Source: G963677325 sp963677325 (GTDB taxonomy: Bacteria; Bacteroidota; Bacteroidia; Bacteroidales; Prolixibacteraceae). From it: DNA of 64,000 bases. Numbering within the stretch: the stretch's first letter is position 1; each line of letters opens with the position of its first letter. The notes below the pieces were generated by a model. The model saw only the letters and a list, made by a program, of their open reading frames with translations, was not told where the DNA came from and made no database searches. Both the position numbers and the translations under genes were made by a program. Shown here piece by piece: positions 51,688-60,890 of this stretch. The DNA is taken from NCBI GenBank assembly GCA_963677325.2, contig CAXXGM010000003.1:62001-126000 (forward strand). Reading direction: 5' to 3'.

Positions 51688-52677
51688 ATGAATTATTTAC
51701 CTTCAAATGATCGGTATGATCAGAAGATTAATTACAGGCGCTGTGGGCGAAGCGGCATTAAACTCCCGGTAATCTCCCTTGGATTGTGGCACAATTTCGG
51801 AGGAGTTGATGTTTATGAAAATGGTCGGGCTATTATCCGCTATGCGTTTGATCATGGAATCACTCATTTTGACATTGCAAATAATTACGGTCCCCCTCCC
51901 GGGTCGGCTGAAGAAAATTTTGGTTCCATTCTGAAAAAAGATTTTCACTCCTATCGGGATGAGATGATCATCTCTACAAAGGCTGGCTATTATATGTGGC
52001 CCGGGCCATACGGAGATTTTGGATCCCGTAAATATCTGCTCTCAAGTCTTGACCAGAGCCTTAAAAGATTGAATCTTGATTATGTTGATATCTTTTACTC
52101 TCACCGGCCTGATCCTGAAACGCCTCTTGAGGAAACCATGATGGCTCTTGCTCAGGCTGTCCGGTCCGGCAAAGCCCTATATGCGGGTATTTCAAATTAT
52201 CCGGCAGAATTGACGCAAAAAGCTTCCGCAATATTGAGAGAACTTGGTACACCCTGCCTTATCCATCAACCAAAATATTCTATGTTTGTCAGATGGGTTG
52301 AAGATGAATTATTACAAACTACCGAAAAGGAAGGAATCGGAGTGATCGCATTTTCTCCCCTCGCGCAGGGACTTCTGACAGACCGGTATCTGCAAGGGAT
52401 TCCGAAAGATTCAAGGGCCGCCAAATCATGGGGATTCTTAAGGGAAGAACAGGTTGAACCTGCCATGGAGAGAGTTAGAAAACTGAATGAAGTTGCATCA
52501 CGGAGAGGCCAGTCGCTTGCTCAGATGGCCATCGCATGGCTGCTGAAAGATCAAAGAGTAACTTCTGTGCTCGTTGGCGCAAGTTCTGTCGAACAGCTTA
52601 AAGACAATCTGGAGGCAAAGAACAATTTATCATTTTCCGAGAGTGAACTCCAGGAGATAGAAAATATTCTGGGATGA
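51688..52677 (+). CDS. gpr: YghZ/Gpr-like aldo/keto reductase (L-glyceraldehyde 3-phosphate reductase)
   Basis: A 329-residue aldo/keto reductase closely resembling E. coli YghZ. Shared blocks are NYRRCGRSGIKLPVISLGLW, ITHFDIANNYGPPPGSAEEN, MIISTKAGYYMWPGPYG and SLDQSLKRLNLDYVDIFYSH. The catalytic Asp, Tyr (NNYG), Lys (STKAG) and His (YSHR) are all in place, unlike in the remnant at 21453. The E. coli enzyme reduces L-glyceraldehyde 3-phosphate and methylglyoxal with NADPH. It is monocistronic, followed by a strong hairpin. Confidence 0.93.
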   Translation: MNYLPSNDRYDQKINYRRCGRSGIKLPVISLGLWHNFGGVDVYENGRAIIRYAFDHGITHFDIANNYGPPPGSAEENFGSILKKDFHSYRDEMIISTKAGYYMWPGPYGDFGSRKYLLSSLDQSLKRLNLDYVDIFYSHRPDPETPLEETMMALAQAVRSGKALYAGISNYPAELTQKASAILRELGTPCLIHQPKYSMFVRWVEDELLQTTEKEGIGVIAFSPLAQGLLTDRYLQGIPKDSRAAKSWGFLREEQVEPAMERVRKLNEVASRRGQSLAQMAIAWLLKDQRVTSVLVGASSVEQLKDNLEAKNNLSFSESELQEIENILG

Positions 52678-52685
52678 TCTTTTGA

Positions 52686-52736
52686 TGTTTCAAGGTTTCA
52701 AAGGTTTAATCAGATTCAGTTTGAAACCTTGAAACA
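52686..52736. terminator. Hairpin between convergent genes
   Basis: TGTTTCAAGGTTTCAAA and TTTGAAACCTTGAAACA form a perfect 17-bp stem with a 17-base loop. It lies between the convergent gpr and 52743-53084 genes. No long T-run follows on either strand, so its role as a terminator is likely but not certain. Confidence 0.6.
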
Positions 52737-52742
52737 TTCATC

Positions 52743-53084
52743 TTACTCAAATATCCTCCTGAAGTAAATCAGCGCACAGTCCTCCAGTACTTTTTCTTTG
52801 CGTTCTTCAGATATTTCAGGGAGGATAGATTTCTGGCGAAAAATTGGCCAGCCTTCGTTGTCATAACCGGTAATCTCAGTCAGACCCATTTCTTTGTATA
52901 ATGTGCAACTGCCTAAATTGATCAGGCTAAATTTTTCTTCCTTAGTAAAGTTTCGGAAAGTAAGCCCTTTCTCACGAATTCCGATCAGATAAAGAACCCC
53001 ATTCAGATCGGCTTTTATTCCAAACATTTTATTCAGACGGTCACATAGTTCCATCCAGTTTTCTGGTACACGATTTTGCTCCAT
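52743..53084 (-). CDS. Conserved hypothetical protein
   Basis: A 113-residue cytoplasmic protein without signal peptide. I recognise the pattern LNGVLYLIGIREKG, FTKEEKFSLINLGSC, GLTEITGYDNEGWPIF as a conserved Bacteroidota family of unknown function. ATG 53084 (MEQNRVPENW) is chosen; the frame extends three codons to a TTG. It is upstream of, and on the same strand as, no other gene; its neighbour to the right is the initiator tRNA with its own terminator. Confidence 0.75.
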   Translation of the reverse strand: MEQNRVPENWMELCDRLNKMFGIKADLNGVLYLIGIREKGLTFRNFTKEEKFSLINLGSCTLYKEMGLTEITGYDNEGWPIFRQKSILPEISEERKEKVLEDCALIYFRRIFE

Positions 53085-53145
53085 CCCATTCAATATTTTT
53101 AGTGTTTAAATATAATGAGTTTCACTGGATTAAGATTTGGGTAAA

Positions 53146-53177
53146 TAAAAAAACCTTGTAATCCATGATTACAAGGT
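53146..53177 (-). terminator. Terminator of the initiator tRNA gene
   Basis: ACCTTGTAATC and GATTACAAGGT form an 11-bp stem with a three-base loop, followed on the minus strand by TTTTTTT. It begins nine bases after the tRNA 3' end. Confidence 0.92.
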
Positions 53178-53185
53178 TTTCGAAG

Positions 53186-53258
<73 letters not shown>

Positions 53259-53911
53259 GTATATTTTTAGTAAATAGTATCTCTTAGAACGACGGTGCAA
53301 AGGTAAAAAGTTTTTGTTGTAATCCAAATAGGTTGTAAAAAACATTTGGGTCTTAGATCAATGTTTTATAAAGAGGCTATAGTCAGACCTTATTTAAAGA
53401 CAGACAGCGAACAAACCTTTGAGATGACAGAAAAAGAACCCGCTTACCTATATACCAATTTTGAATGAAAGAAAGGTATTTGTTCGCTCATTATTCGCTC
53501 ATTGTTCGCTCCTAAGGCGAAGAAACAGCGTTTATAGTGAATCCAAACAGTAATATAAATAAATCCTGATCAGGGAGTGCTCAATTTAGTGTGTCATTTT
53601 TCTTCAAGCGACCGGGAGTTTTCTTTGGCGTTTTTGCATGAAGGCCCGTCAGTTCGAAACAGGTACGCATTATTTGGATGAGCCTTTTATTTAACCAAAA
53701 GATGCGATTTTTGCGAGGTCGATGGGCGTATCTCAAATGGAAGGCAAGTATATAAAAATTTCTCTTTTCCTTAGGCCCGAGTTACTTTTGCCACTATTTC
53801 CTAAAGTTCATTTACGTTTTTATCATCGACTTAGCCACTTTAAAATATATTTCAATTTCATATTTGTATTTCAATTAATAGTAGTTTTACGCAAGATCTA
53901 ACAGAACTGTA
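53259..53911. other. Intergenic region upstream of the PUL
   Basis: A 650-bp gap. The first 320 bases hold no recognisable feature beyond short imperfect repeats of TTCGCTC(A/C)TT around 53480-53515. The part 53581-53770 carries an open minus-strand remnant described separately. The last 100 bases are A+T-rich and should contain the promoter of the sigma-factor gene, but no clear TAnnTTTG box is seen. Confidence 0.5.
53581..53770 (-). pseudogene. Possible gene remnant (C-terminal fragment)
   Basis: A minus-strand frame of about 60 codons ends at TGA 53583-53581. It reads RPRKNRIFWLNKRLIQIMRT followed by CFELTGLHAKTPKKTPGRLK, a very basic C-terminus without a plausible start. The composition suggests the end of a transposase or other nucleic-acid-binding protein, but I cannot name a family. 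It may equally be chance. Confidence 0.25.
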
Positions 53912-54478
53912 TTGAAAGATATTTTGTTGATAGAAGGACTCCGACGGAGGGACAAAGTAATATTCGATTATATTTTCAACTATTACTATTCATCCCTTTG
54001 CGCATTTGCACTGCAATATCTTCATGACCGGGAAGCAGTTGAAGATCTGGTGCAGGATTTTTTTGTTGCTGTCTGGCTGGATGCTCATCGGATGCAAATT
54101 AGTACATCTTTGAAATCCTATCTCTTTGCCGGAGTCAAAAACCGGTGCCTCGATTTTCAAAAACATCATAAAGTCACCGAAAAATACAAAGCTTTTATTC
54201 TCTTTGCCGTTGAAAATGAAGACAGTTCGTTTGACCATTATTTTGCTGAGTCCGAATTGCGTCAAGCCATTGACAAAAGCATCGCAAAACTACAACCCCG
54301 TTGCCGCGAAATATTTGAATTGAGCCGCCTCAATGGTTTATCAAATCAGGAAATTTCGGAAAAATTAGGAATTTCGAAACGGACCGTCGAACTGCAAATC
54401 AGCAATTCCTTGAAAGTGCTCCGGAAAGAACTTGTCGAATTTCTTCCAATGTGGCTTGTTTTGTGGTTAATCGGGTAA
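53912..54478 (+). CDS. ECF-type RNA polymerase sigma factor
   Basis: A 188-residue sigma-70 family protein of the extracytoplasmic-function group. Region 2 is FDYIFNYYYSSLCAFALQYLHDREAVEDLVQDFFVAVW and region 4 is LQPRCREIFELSRLNGLSNQEISEKLGISKRTVELQI. No ATG is available near the start; TTG 53912 (or TTG 53924) must be used and no strong ribosome-binding site is visible. It pairs with the FecR anti-sigma factor after 154 bases and should switch on the SusC/SusD genes when the receptor binds substrate. Confidence 0.93.
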   Translation: MKDILLIEGLRRRDKVIFDYIFNYYYSSLCAFALQYLHDREAVEDLVQDFFVAVWLDAHRMQISTSLKSYLFAGVKNRCLDFQKHHKVTEKYKAFILFAVENEDSSFDHYFAESELRQAIDKSIAKLQPRCREIFELSRLNGLSNQEISEKLGISKRTVELQISNSLKVLRKELVEFLPMWLVLWLIG

Positions 54479-54632
54479 GAGAGCCTGAAGGAGTATGAGA
54501 TTTGGTGATGAGATGAAAAAATCTTGCAAATTAAAAAAAAGCAACTTCGGCTATATGTGTTAGGCTGATCTTAGTCGTCTTAATACAAAGCATACCTAAT
54601 TAGCACAGTTTTCCCCAATTGAAAATTTATAA

Positions 54633-55679
54633 ATGGAGAGTAGTTTTAATAAAATAGAAGAGATGTTACCCGGATATTTGTCAGAGGAAATTTCTGATAA
54701 AGAACGTTCTATGATTGATGACTGGAGAAACGAATCACCCGAAAACGAAGCATTTTATCAGGAAAATCTTAAAGCATGGGAAGCCATCTCCGTACTAAAT
54801 GAGATGGAGCAGTTCAACTCTTTTGAAGCATTAAGAAAGATCAACAAAAAAATAGCTCAAACGCAGTTTGCCAATTGGTGGGTCACTATTCAACGTGTCG
54901 CTGCCATATTGATGCTCCCCCTGCTCGTCTATTCCGGTTACCTGACCATTCATAATTATTCAAACGGCAACAGGCAGAAACAGGATATAATGCAAACGGT
55001 TTCCTCCAGGCAGGGGATGGTCACACAATTTACGCTTGTCGACGGGACAAAAGTATGGCTGAACTCAGGTTCTGTTCTGCAATTTCCCACCCAATTTGAA
55101 GATAAAAAGAGGGAAGTGTCACTCAAAGGAGAAGCCTTTTTCGAGGTTACCAAAAATGAGAAACAACCCTTCCGGGTCAATGCAAATGAGTTAAAAGTAG
55201 AAGTTTTAGGGACCTCTTTTAACGTTGCCAGTTTTGATGATGACAGCCAATCGGAGGTTGTACTGGTCACGGGAAAGGTGTCGCTTTCCTCAGAAAACGG
55301 AAAGATAAAAGCAGCCTATGGTATTCTGCATTCCGGGCAAAGGGCTGTGTATGAAAAAAAGACGCAAAAAGTATTTACTGAAGAAGTTGATGTTGAAAAG
55401 TATATAGCATGGCGTGAGGGGAACCTGATCTTCCGGGACGATTCTATGGAAGATGTGGTCAAGAGGCTGAGCCGTTGGTTCAATGTGGAGATCATTATTA
55501 ATGATCCTGAGATAAAAGAATACATCTATAAAGCAACATTCAAAAACGAAAACCTGACACAGGTATTGAATTTATTGAAACTATCCGCCCCGATTGATTA
55601 TCGGATTACAGCGCGGAAAGCACTGGCAAATGGCGATTTTACCAAACAAAAAGTTTACCTGATGAAGAAAAAAAGCTAA
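54633..55679 (+). CDS. FecR-family anti-sigma factor
   Basis: A 348-residue single-pass membrane protein. The cytoplasmic N-terminal part (1-80) binds the sigma factor, a transmembrane helix spans about residues 85-107, and the periplasmic FecR domain follows (VTQFTLVDGTKVWLNSGSVL, VSLKGEAFFEVTKNEKQPF). The C-terminal DUF4974-like domain (about 260-345) should contact the STN domain of the receptor. It lies between the sigma gene and the STN-SusC gene, the normal trans-envelope signalling order. Confidence 0.94.
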   Translation: MESSFNKIEEMLPGYLSEEISDKERSMIDDWRNESPENEAFYQENLKAWEAISVLNEMEQFNSFEALRKINKKIAQTQFANWWVTIQRVAAILMLPLLVYSGYLTIHNYSNGNRQKQDIMQTVSSRQGMVTQFTLVDGTKVWLNSGSVLQFPTQFEDKKREVSLKGEAFFEVTKNEKQPFRVNANELKVEVLGTSFNVASFDDDSQSEVVLVTGKVSLSSENGKIKAAYGILHSGQRAVYEKKTQKVFTEEVDVEKYIAWREGNLIFRDDSMEDVVKRLSRWFNVEIIINDPEIKEYIYKATFKNENLTQVLNLLKLSAPIDYRITARKALANGDFTKQKVYLMKKKS

Positions 55680-55787
55680 AAAAATATCGGGGAAGATGTT
55701 GGCTACACCTGCCCCGACACGAACTGGCAATCTTTTTTCGACGGAAGATTGCCTGGATAATAATAAACTAAAAATCAATTCAAAAGT

Positions 55788-58700
55788 ATGAAAAAAAAGT
55801 TTCGTTTAATGCGGGGATGTGAAAAAAATGTCCACCTCCGAAAACTCTGGGTGACTATGAAGCTAACGATGTTTCTGTTTTTCCTGTCCATTACCCAAAT
55901 GATGGCCTCCGAAGCTTACTCTCAAACGACGAAGATGACCCTTCAGCTCAAAAACGTGACGGTCAAACAGGTATTGGATGAGATTGAAGAGAACAGTGAA
56001 TTCTTCTTTCTCTACAATAGCAAATTGGTGGATGTTAATCGAAAGGTAAGCGTTGACGCAAAGAATCAAAAGATAGATGATATCCTCAATAACCTCTTTG
56101 TTGAAACTGAAGTGGTTCACACAGTAGTCGACCGTCAGATTGTACTGACCAATAAAGCTAAGGCACAGGCAGGTTTTTTGCAGCAAGTCGGTCAGCAGCC
56201 ACTTAAAAGCATTTCAGGTAAAGTGACTAATCAATCGGGAGTACCGATTTCTGGTGTAACAGTAGGCGTGAAAGGGACAACAACAGGTGTAATTACAGAC
56301 AACAGTGGTAATTTTTCATTAATGTTGCCCTCCGATTCAAAAGCCATTATTTTTTCGTTCGTTGGAATGAAGTCACAGGAAATAACCATCGGCAACAAAG
56401 CCACTATCAACGTGGTATTGGAAGAAGAAATCACTTCATTGGATGAAGTTGTAGCTGTTGGTTATGGAACCATGAAAAAAGCTAATCTTACAGGTTCAGT
56501 CTCCTCGATCGATTTCAACGAATCAATGGAGAGCAGGCCACTGAATAACTTGTCTTCAGCATTGGCTGGCATGAGCGCTGGTTTGGTAGTGAAACAAAAT
56601 AGTTCAGCACCGGGAAATGAGTCTGTTTCGCTTCTCATCAGAGGGGTGGGGACACTGAACAACTCAGCCCCATTGGTCTTAATAGACGGTATTGCCGGGA
56701 ATATTGACGATGTCAATCCTAATGATGTTGCAACTATTTCTGTGTTAAAAGATGCGTCTTCCTGTGCTATCTATGGGTCGAGAGCCGCAAACGGAGTGAT
56801 CCTGGTTACAACAACCAGAGGAAAGGTAGAGAAGATGTCGATAAACTATAATGGATATGTGGGGATTGAGAGTGCTGCAAACATGATTGATTTCATTAGT
56901 GACTATCCAACACATATGGAGTTATTGAATGAAGCAAGCCGTAATAGCGGTCAGCCGCTGATTTATGATCAAACACTTATTGATGCATGGCGGACAAATT
57001 CAAAAACTGACCCCATAAACTATCCCAACACAGATTGGTTTCGTGACATACTGCAGCCTTCTGTTAATTCCGAGCACAATCTTTCTATCCGGGGAGGAAG
57101 TGAAAAATCGAATTTCTTATTGTCCTTAGGCTACCTTGATAATAAGGGTGTTATGAAAAATGCAGAATTCGAAAAATACTCATTCCGATTAAATGTTGAT
57201 TCTAAGGTCTCTGATTGGCTTAGTGTGGGGGGGAATGTTTTCGGTTTCTGGTCTGACAGAGGTCCCGTAGATGTAAGTTATCTCTTCAACACCATGCTGA
57301 TGACAAATCCCGGAATTCTGCCTAAATCATCGGATGGACGTTATGGCGGAAGTATGATGAAAGGAGAGGATTCGAAAGCCTATAATCCCAGGGCAACCAT
57401 GGAAAGTGCTAAAGGAAATAATGAAAGACAACGTGCCGGAGTGCAATTTTTTGCAAAAATGAACTTCCTGAAATATTTTGAGTTTGAAACCAGTTTTGCT
57501 GGTAATTACGATAACAGAAGGAGTTGGCAATACACAGGGCCTGTCAGTATATGGGATTTAAGTGCGAATGCTAAACTCTATGATACAGCTACACGAAATA
57601 ATATCTCAAACAGCAATTCCAGGTATTATTCAACTACATTAAACGAACTTCTGCGTTTTAAATATTCCGTAAATAATTCACATCATATTGGCGCTTTGCT
57701 TGGTTTTGATCAGGAGTATTCGCGCCAGGATCAGTTTTCGGCAAGTAAATATGATTTGCTAAACGATGCTATTTATGTTATAGACGCTGCCGCGGCTGAT
57801 CCATTAGCTGGCGGAACGGCTGAAGACCGGGCTCTCCGCTCCTATTTTGGAAGAGTAAATTACGATTACAAGGGAAAATATTTATTCGAAGCAAACGGTC
57901 GTTATGACGGTTCGTCACGATTTGCAGAAGAAAACAGATGGGGTTTCTTTCCTTCCTTTTCAGCAGGGTGGAGATTTTCGGAAGAACCTTTCTTTGCACC
58001 AGTGAAAAACTGGATTGATAATGCAAAATTGCGGGGATCCTGGGGTAAACTGGGAAACAATAATATCGGGGATTATGAATATCAGTCTTTATATGGGGGT
58101 CAGAACTACTCATTTGGCGGAAATATAGCTCAGGGGATTGCTCCAACTTCGCTTTCAAACAGGGCAATCACCTGGGAAGCAACAACTACTTCCAATATTG
58201 GTCTTGATCTGAATCTGCTCAATAGCAAACTTTCAGTTTCTGTTGATGTCTTTGATAAGACGACTGAAAATATTCTGGTGAAGCTGCCGATTCCGCTTGT
58301 TATGGGCAACCTTAGTGCACCTAATCAGAATGTGGCACAAGTCAGAAACCGGGGATTGGAAGGACAGCTAAGTTATCTTGGAAATATCGGGAAAGATTTC
58401 AAGTACAGCATCGGAGGAAATATAAGTTTCATTGACAATAAAGTTCTGAAATATTTAGGAGCTGTGAAAACGATCTCCGGAACCAAGGTTCTGACTGAAG
58501 GAAAATCAATCTGGCCATTTTATATCAGAGAAGTGGACCATATCGTCCAGGATCAGGCAGAAATCGACAAGATGATCGCTGATGGTTATACTTTTTCACC
58601 GGCTATACCGAAACCGGGAGATTTCCTTTATAAAGATATAGTCCCCGACAAGAAAATAAATGATGACGACCGGGTGATTAAAGGTTCTACCATTCCAAAT

Positions 58701-59156
58701 GCCACTTATGGCATCAACGTCAGTGCTTCGTACAAAGGATTTGATCTGAATATAGTAGGTCAAGGTGTAAGCGGACTGGATTTTTATGACGGAGGTGCAT
58801 ATAATACGTTCAATCTTCACTGGGATTATGTTCAGAAAGAAAATGTATTGAACAGATGGACTCCGGAGAACAAATCGACTGAGTATCCCCGACTTACATT
58901 CGGGCTGGCTAACAACGATGTAAACAGTGATTATTGGTTGAAGGATGTATCTTATTTTCGTATAAAATCGTTACAATTTGGATATGCTCTCCCTAAAAGA
59001 ATAACCTCAAAATTTCTGGTAGATCGTCTCAGATTATACACAAGTTTTGAAAATTATTTCACATTCACAAGTTATGATGGTTTTGATCCGGAGAATGCCG
59101 GGGTAACTTATCCTAATATGAAACAATTCGTCGCAGGCCTTAATATCACATTTTAA
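55788..59156 (+). CDS. SusC-like TonB-dependent receptor with STN signalling domain
   Basis: A 1122-residue outer-membrane importer. A long basic leader precedes the signal segment (MKLTMFLFFLSITQMMASEAYS, about 24-45). The STN domain (50-122, MTLQLKNVTVKQVLDEIEEN) interacts with FecR. A carboxypeptidase-regulatory-like domain follows (141-215), then the SusC hallmark LDEVVAVGYGTMKKANLTGS, the plug with IRGVGTLNNSAPLVLIDGI, and a 22-strand-type barrel ending in an aromatic residue (GLNITF). It imports oligosaccharides bound by SusD using TonB energy. susD follows after 11 bases. Confidence 0.97.
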   Translation: MKKKFRLMRGCEKNVHLRKLWVTMKLTMFLFFLSITQMMASEAYSQTTKMTLQLKNVTVKQVLDEIEENSEFFFLYNSKLVDVNRKVSVDAKNQKIDDILNNLFVETEVVHTVVDRQIVLTNKAKAQAGFLQQVGQQPLKSISGKVTNQSGVPISGVTVGVKGTTTGVITDNSGNFSLMLPSDSKAIIFSFVGMKSQEITIGNKATINVVLEEEITSLDEVVAVGYGTMKKANLTGSVSSIDFNESMESRPLNNLSSALAGMSAGLVVKQNSSAPGNESVSLLIRGVGTLNNSAPLVLIDGIAGNIDDVNPNDVATISVLKDASSCAIYGSRAANGVILVTTTRGKVEKMSINYNGYVGIESAANMIDFISDYPTHMELLNEASRNSGQPLIYDQTLIDAWRTNSKTDPINYPNTDWFRDILQPSVNSEHNLSIRGGSEKSNFLLSLGYLDNKGVMKNAEFEKYSFRLNVDSKVSDWLSVGGNVFGFWSDRGPVDVSYLFNTMLMTNPGILPKSSDGRYGGSMMKGEDSKAYNPRATMESAKGNNERQRAGVQFFAKMNFLKYFEFETSFAGNYDNRRSWQYTGPVSIWDLSANAKLYDTATRNNISNSNSRYYSTTLNELLRFKYSVNNSHHIGALLGFDQEYSRQDQFSASKYDLLNDAIYVIDAAAADPLAGGTAEDRALRSYFGRVNYDYKGKYLFEANGRYDGSSRFAEENRWGFFPSFSAGWRFSEEPFFAPVKNWIDNAKLRGSWGKLGNNNIGDYEYQSLYGGQNYSFGGNIAQGIAPTSLSNRAITWEATTTSNIGLDLNLLNSKLSVSVDVFDKTTENILVKLPIPLVMGNLSAPNQNVAQVRNRGLEGQLSYLGNIGKDFKYSIGGNISFIDNKVLKYLGAVKTISGTKVLTEGKSIWPFYIREVDHIVQDQAEIDKMIADGYTFSPAIPKPGDFLYKDIVPDKKINDDDRVIKGSTIPNATYGINVSASYKGFDLNIVGQGVSGLDFYDGGAYNTFNLHWDYVQKENVLNRWTPENKSTEYPRLTFGLANNDVNSDYWLKDVSYFRIKSLQFGYALPKRITSKFLVDRLRLYTSFENYFTFTSYDGFDPENAGVTYPNMKQFVAGLNITF

Positions 59157-59167
59157 TTATAAGCACA

Positions 59168-60763
59168 ATGAAAACTAAGATATTATCATTAATAATTGCA
59201 ATTACGTTTCTTTTTTCGTGCCAGGATAGTTTTCTCCAGAGAGATTCGTTAAGTCAGTTATCCGAAGGAACTTTTTGGGCTAATGAAAAGGACGCAACAA
59301 CAGGGGTGAATTCAATCTATTTCGCAGTGAGGGAGTTTACCAATTATGTAACTCCTTATGGTATGTTAGATGACTTTTCTGACATAACTTATCAGACCTT
59401 TTCTATGGGAATGACTACCGGTCAATATGTAGCCTACGGTGCATTGTTCGGAACCCCCTGGGGAATATTTTATAAGGGCATCTACAGGGCAAACACCGCA
59501 ATCACCCGTATCCCGGAAATCGATATGGATGAAAATACCAAATTGCGTTTGGTAGGAGAAGCAAAGTTCCTTAGGGCATTTTTCTATTTCAAACTGATGG
59601 ATTATTTTGGGGGAGTGCCGATCTATGATCAACCGATGTCCTATAATGAGGCATACAAGCCAAGAAATACGGTTGACGAAGTTGCAGAGTTCATATTGAA
59701 AGACCTGACCGATGCAATAGAGAGTTTGCCCCAAAGTTATTCAGCTGCCGATCGCGGGCGTGCAACAAAATGGGCGGCCATGTCATTGCGTGGGAAAGTA
59801 TATCTTTATACTAAAAAGTGGGACAAGGCGGCAGCCGATTTTGATTACGTCATAAAAAACAGTGACAGAGATCTGCACCCAGTTTACAGTCAGCTTTTTA
59901 ATTTTAATTGGGAGAATAACAAGGAAGTAATTTTCGATGTGCAGTACATCATGGTTAGCGGGTATGGTAATCGTTGTGATATCTACTATGGAAACCGGAA
60001 TACCCAAACATCAGGGTGGCAGCAGACTGTACCTTCTACGGTTCTCGTTGACAGCTATGAAATGGCAGATGGCACTCCATTTGACTGGAATAATTTCAAA
60101 ATAATCAATGGACAGCCTTTCAATCCTAACCTTGCCTCTGATTGGGCAAAATCCGATTTGGTCAAGCAAATATTCAATAACAGAGACCCCCGTTTGCAGC
60201 AAACGGTTCTTGTACCGTGGGCTGAATTTGTCGGAGCCAACAACAAGACATTGACTTATAAGCTGCCTACTGTTGCCACCGATGTTGATGCTTTTAAACC
60301 CAATTTTCTGGGCGTGTATGCCTGGAAAAAGTTTGTCCATCAGGGAACAGAAAACACCCAAAGATATGATTCGCCGACCAATATACCTTTGATCCGTTTT
60401 GCAGATGTATTATTAATGTACGCTGAAGCCAAGAATGAATTAAGCGGACCGGACCAGTCGGTATATGACGCTGTAAACAGAGTGAGAGCCAGAGTATCCA
60501 TGCCCAAAATTCCCTCAGGAACTCAGGATGAAGTTCGTGAAAGAATACGCCATGAGCGTAAAGTAGAATTTCCGGGAGAAGGCCTTTGGTATTCCGACAT
60601 CAGGCGCTGGAAAATCGGTGTAAGCCTTTGTAATCACGTAGTCAAGGGGTTTTTAGGGAATAGTCTCAGAACACGCGGATTTGCAGAAAGGGAATATTTG
60701 TGGGCTATACCATCTGCAGAGATCGACCTCAATCCAAAACTCACCCAAAATCCCAGCTGGTAG
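59168..60763 (+). CDS. SusD-like surface glycan-binding lipoprotein
   Basis: A 531-residue RagB/SusD protein. The lipobox TFLFSC makes C18 the lipid anchor. The TPR-rich core is typical: GEAKFLRAFFYFKLMDYFGGVPIY, AAMSLRGKVYLYTKKWDKAAADFDYVI, and the C-terminal PLIRFADVLLMYAEAKNEL and RIRHERKVEFPGEGLWYSDIRRW. It caps the SusC barrel and delivers glycans. A perfect hairpin follows before the lyase gene, a place where transcript levels often drop. Confidence 0.96.
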   Translation: MKTKILSLIIAITFLFSCQDSFLQRDSLSQLSEGTFWANEKDATTGVNSIYFAVREFTNYVTPYGMLDDFSDITYQTFSMGMTTGQYVAYGALFGTPWGIFYKGIYRANTAITRIPEIDMDENTKLRLVGEAKFLRAFFYFKLMDYFGGVPIYDQPMSYNEAYKPRNTVDEVAEFILKDLTDAIESLPQSYSAADRGRATKWAAMSLRGKVYLYTKKWDKAAADFDYVIKNSDRDLHPVYSQLFNFNWENNKEVIFDVQYIMVSGYGNRCDIYYGNRNTQTSGWQQTVPSTVLVDSYEMADGTPFDWNNFKIINGQPFNPNLASDWAKSDLVKQIFNNRDPRLQQTVLVPWAEFVGANNKTLTYKLPTVATDVDAFKPNFLGVYAWKKFVHQGTENTQRYDSPTNIPLIRFADVLLMYAEAKNELSGPDQSVYDAVNRVRARVSMPKIPSGTQDEVRERIRHERKVEFPGEGLWYSDIRRWKIGVSLCNHVVKGFLGNSLRTRGFAEREYLWAIPSAEIDLNPKLTQNPSW

Positions 60764-60805
60764 TAGTTACAAGAAAGAAAATTATATCAAGAAAGTGCTG
60801 ATCAT

Positions 60806-60840
60806 TTTATGGGTACCATCAATTGGATGGTACCCATAAA
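60806..60840 (+). terminator. Hairpin between susD and the lyase gene
   Basis: TTTATGGGTACCATC and GATGGTACCCATAAA form a perfect 15-bp stem with a five-base loop (AATTG). No T-run follows on the plus strand, so it is likely to be an attenuating or RNA-stabilising hairpin that sets the ratio of SusCD to the enzyme. Confidence 0.6.
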
Positions 60841-60890
60841 ATAGTTACTGGGATATAAGCTTATCAATTTTGATCGATAAACAATTATCA

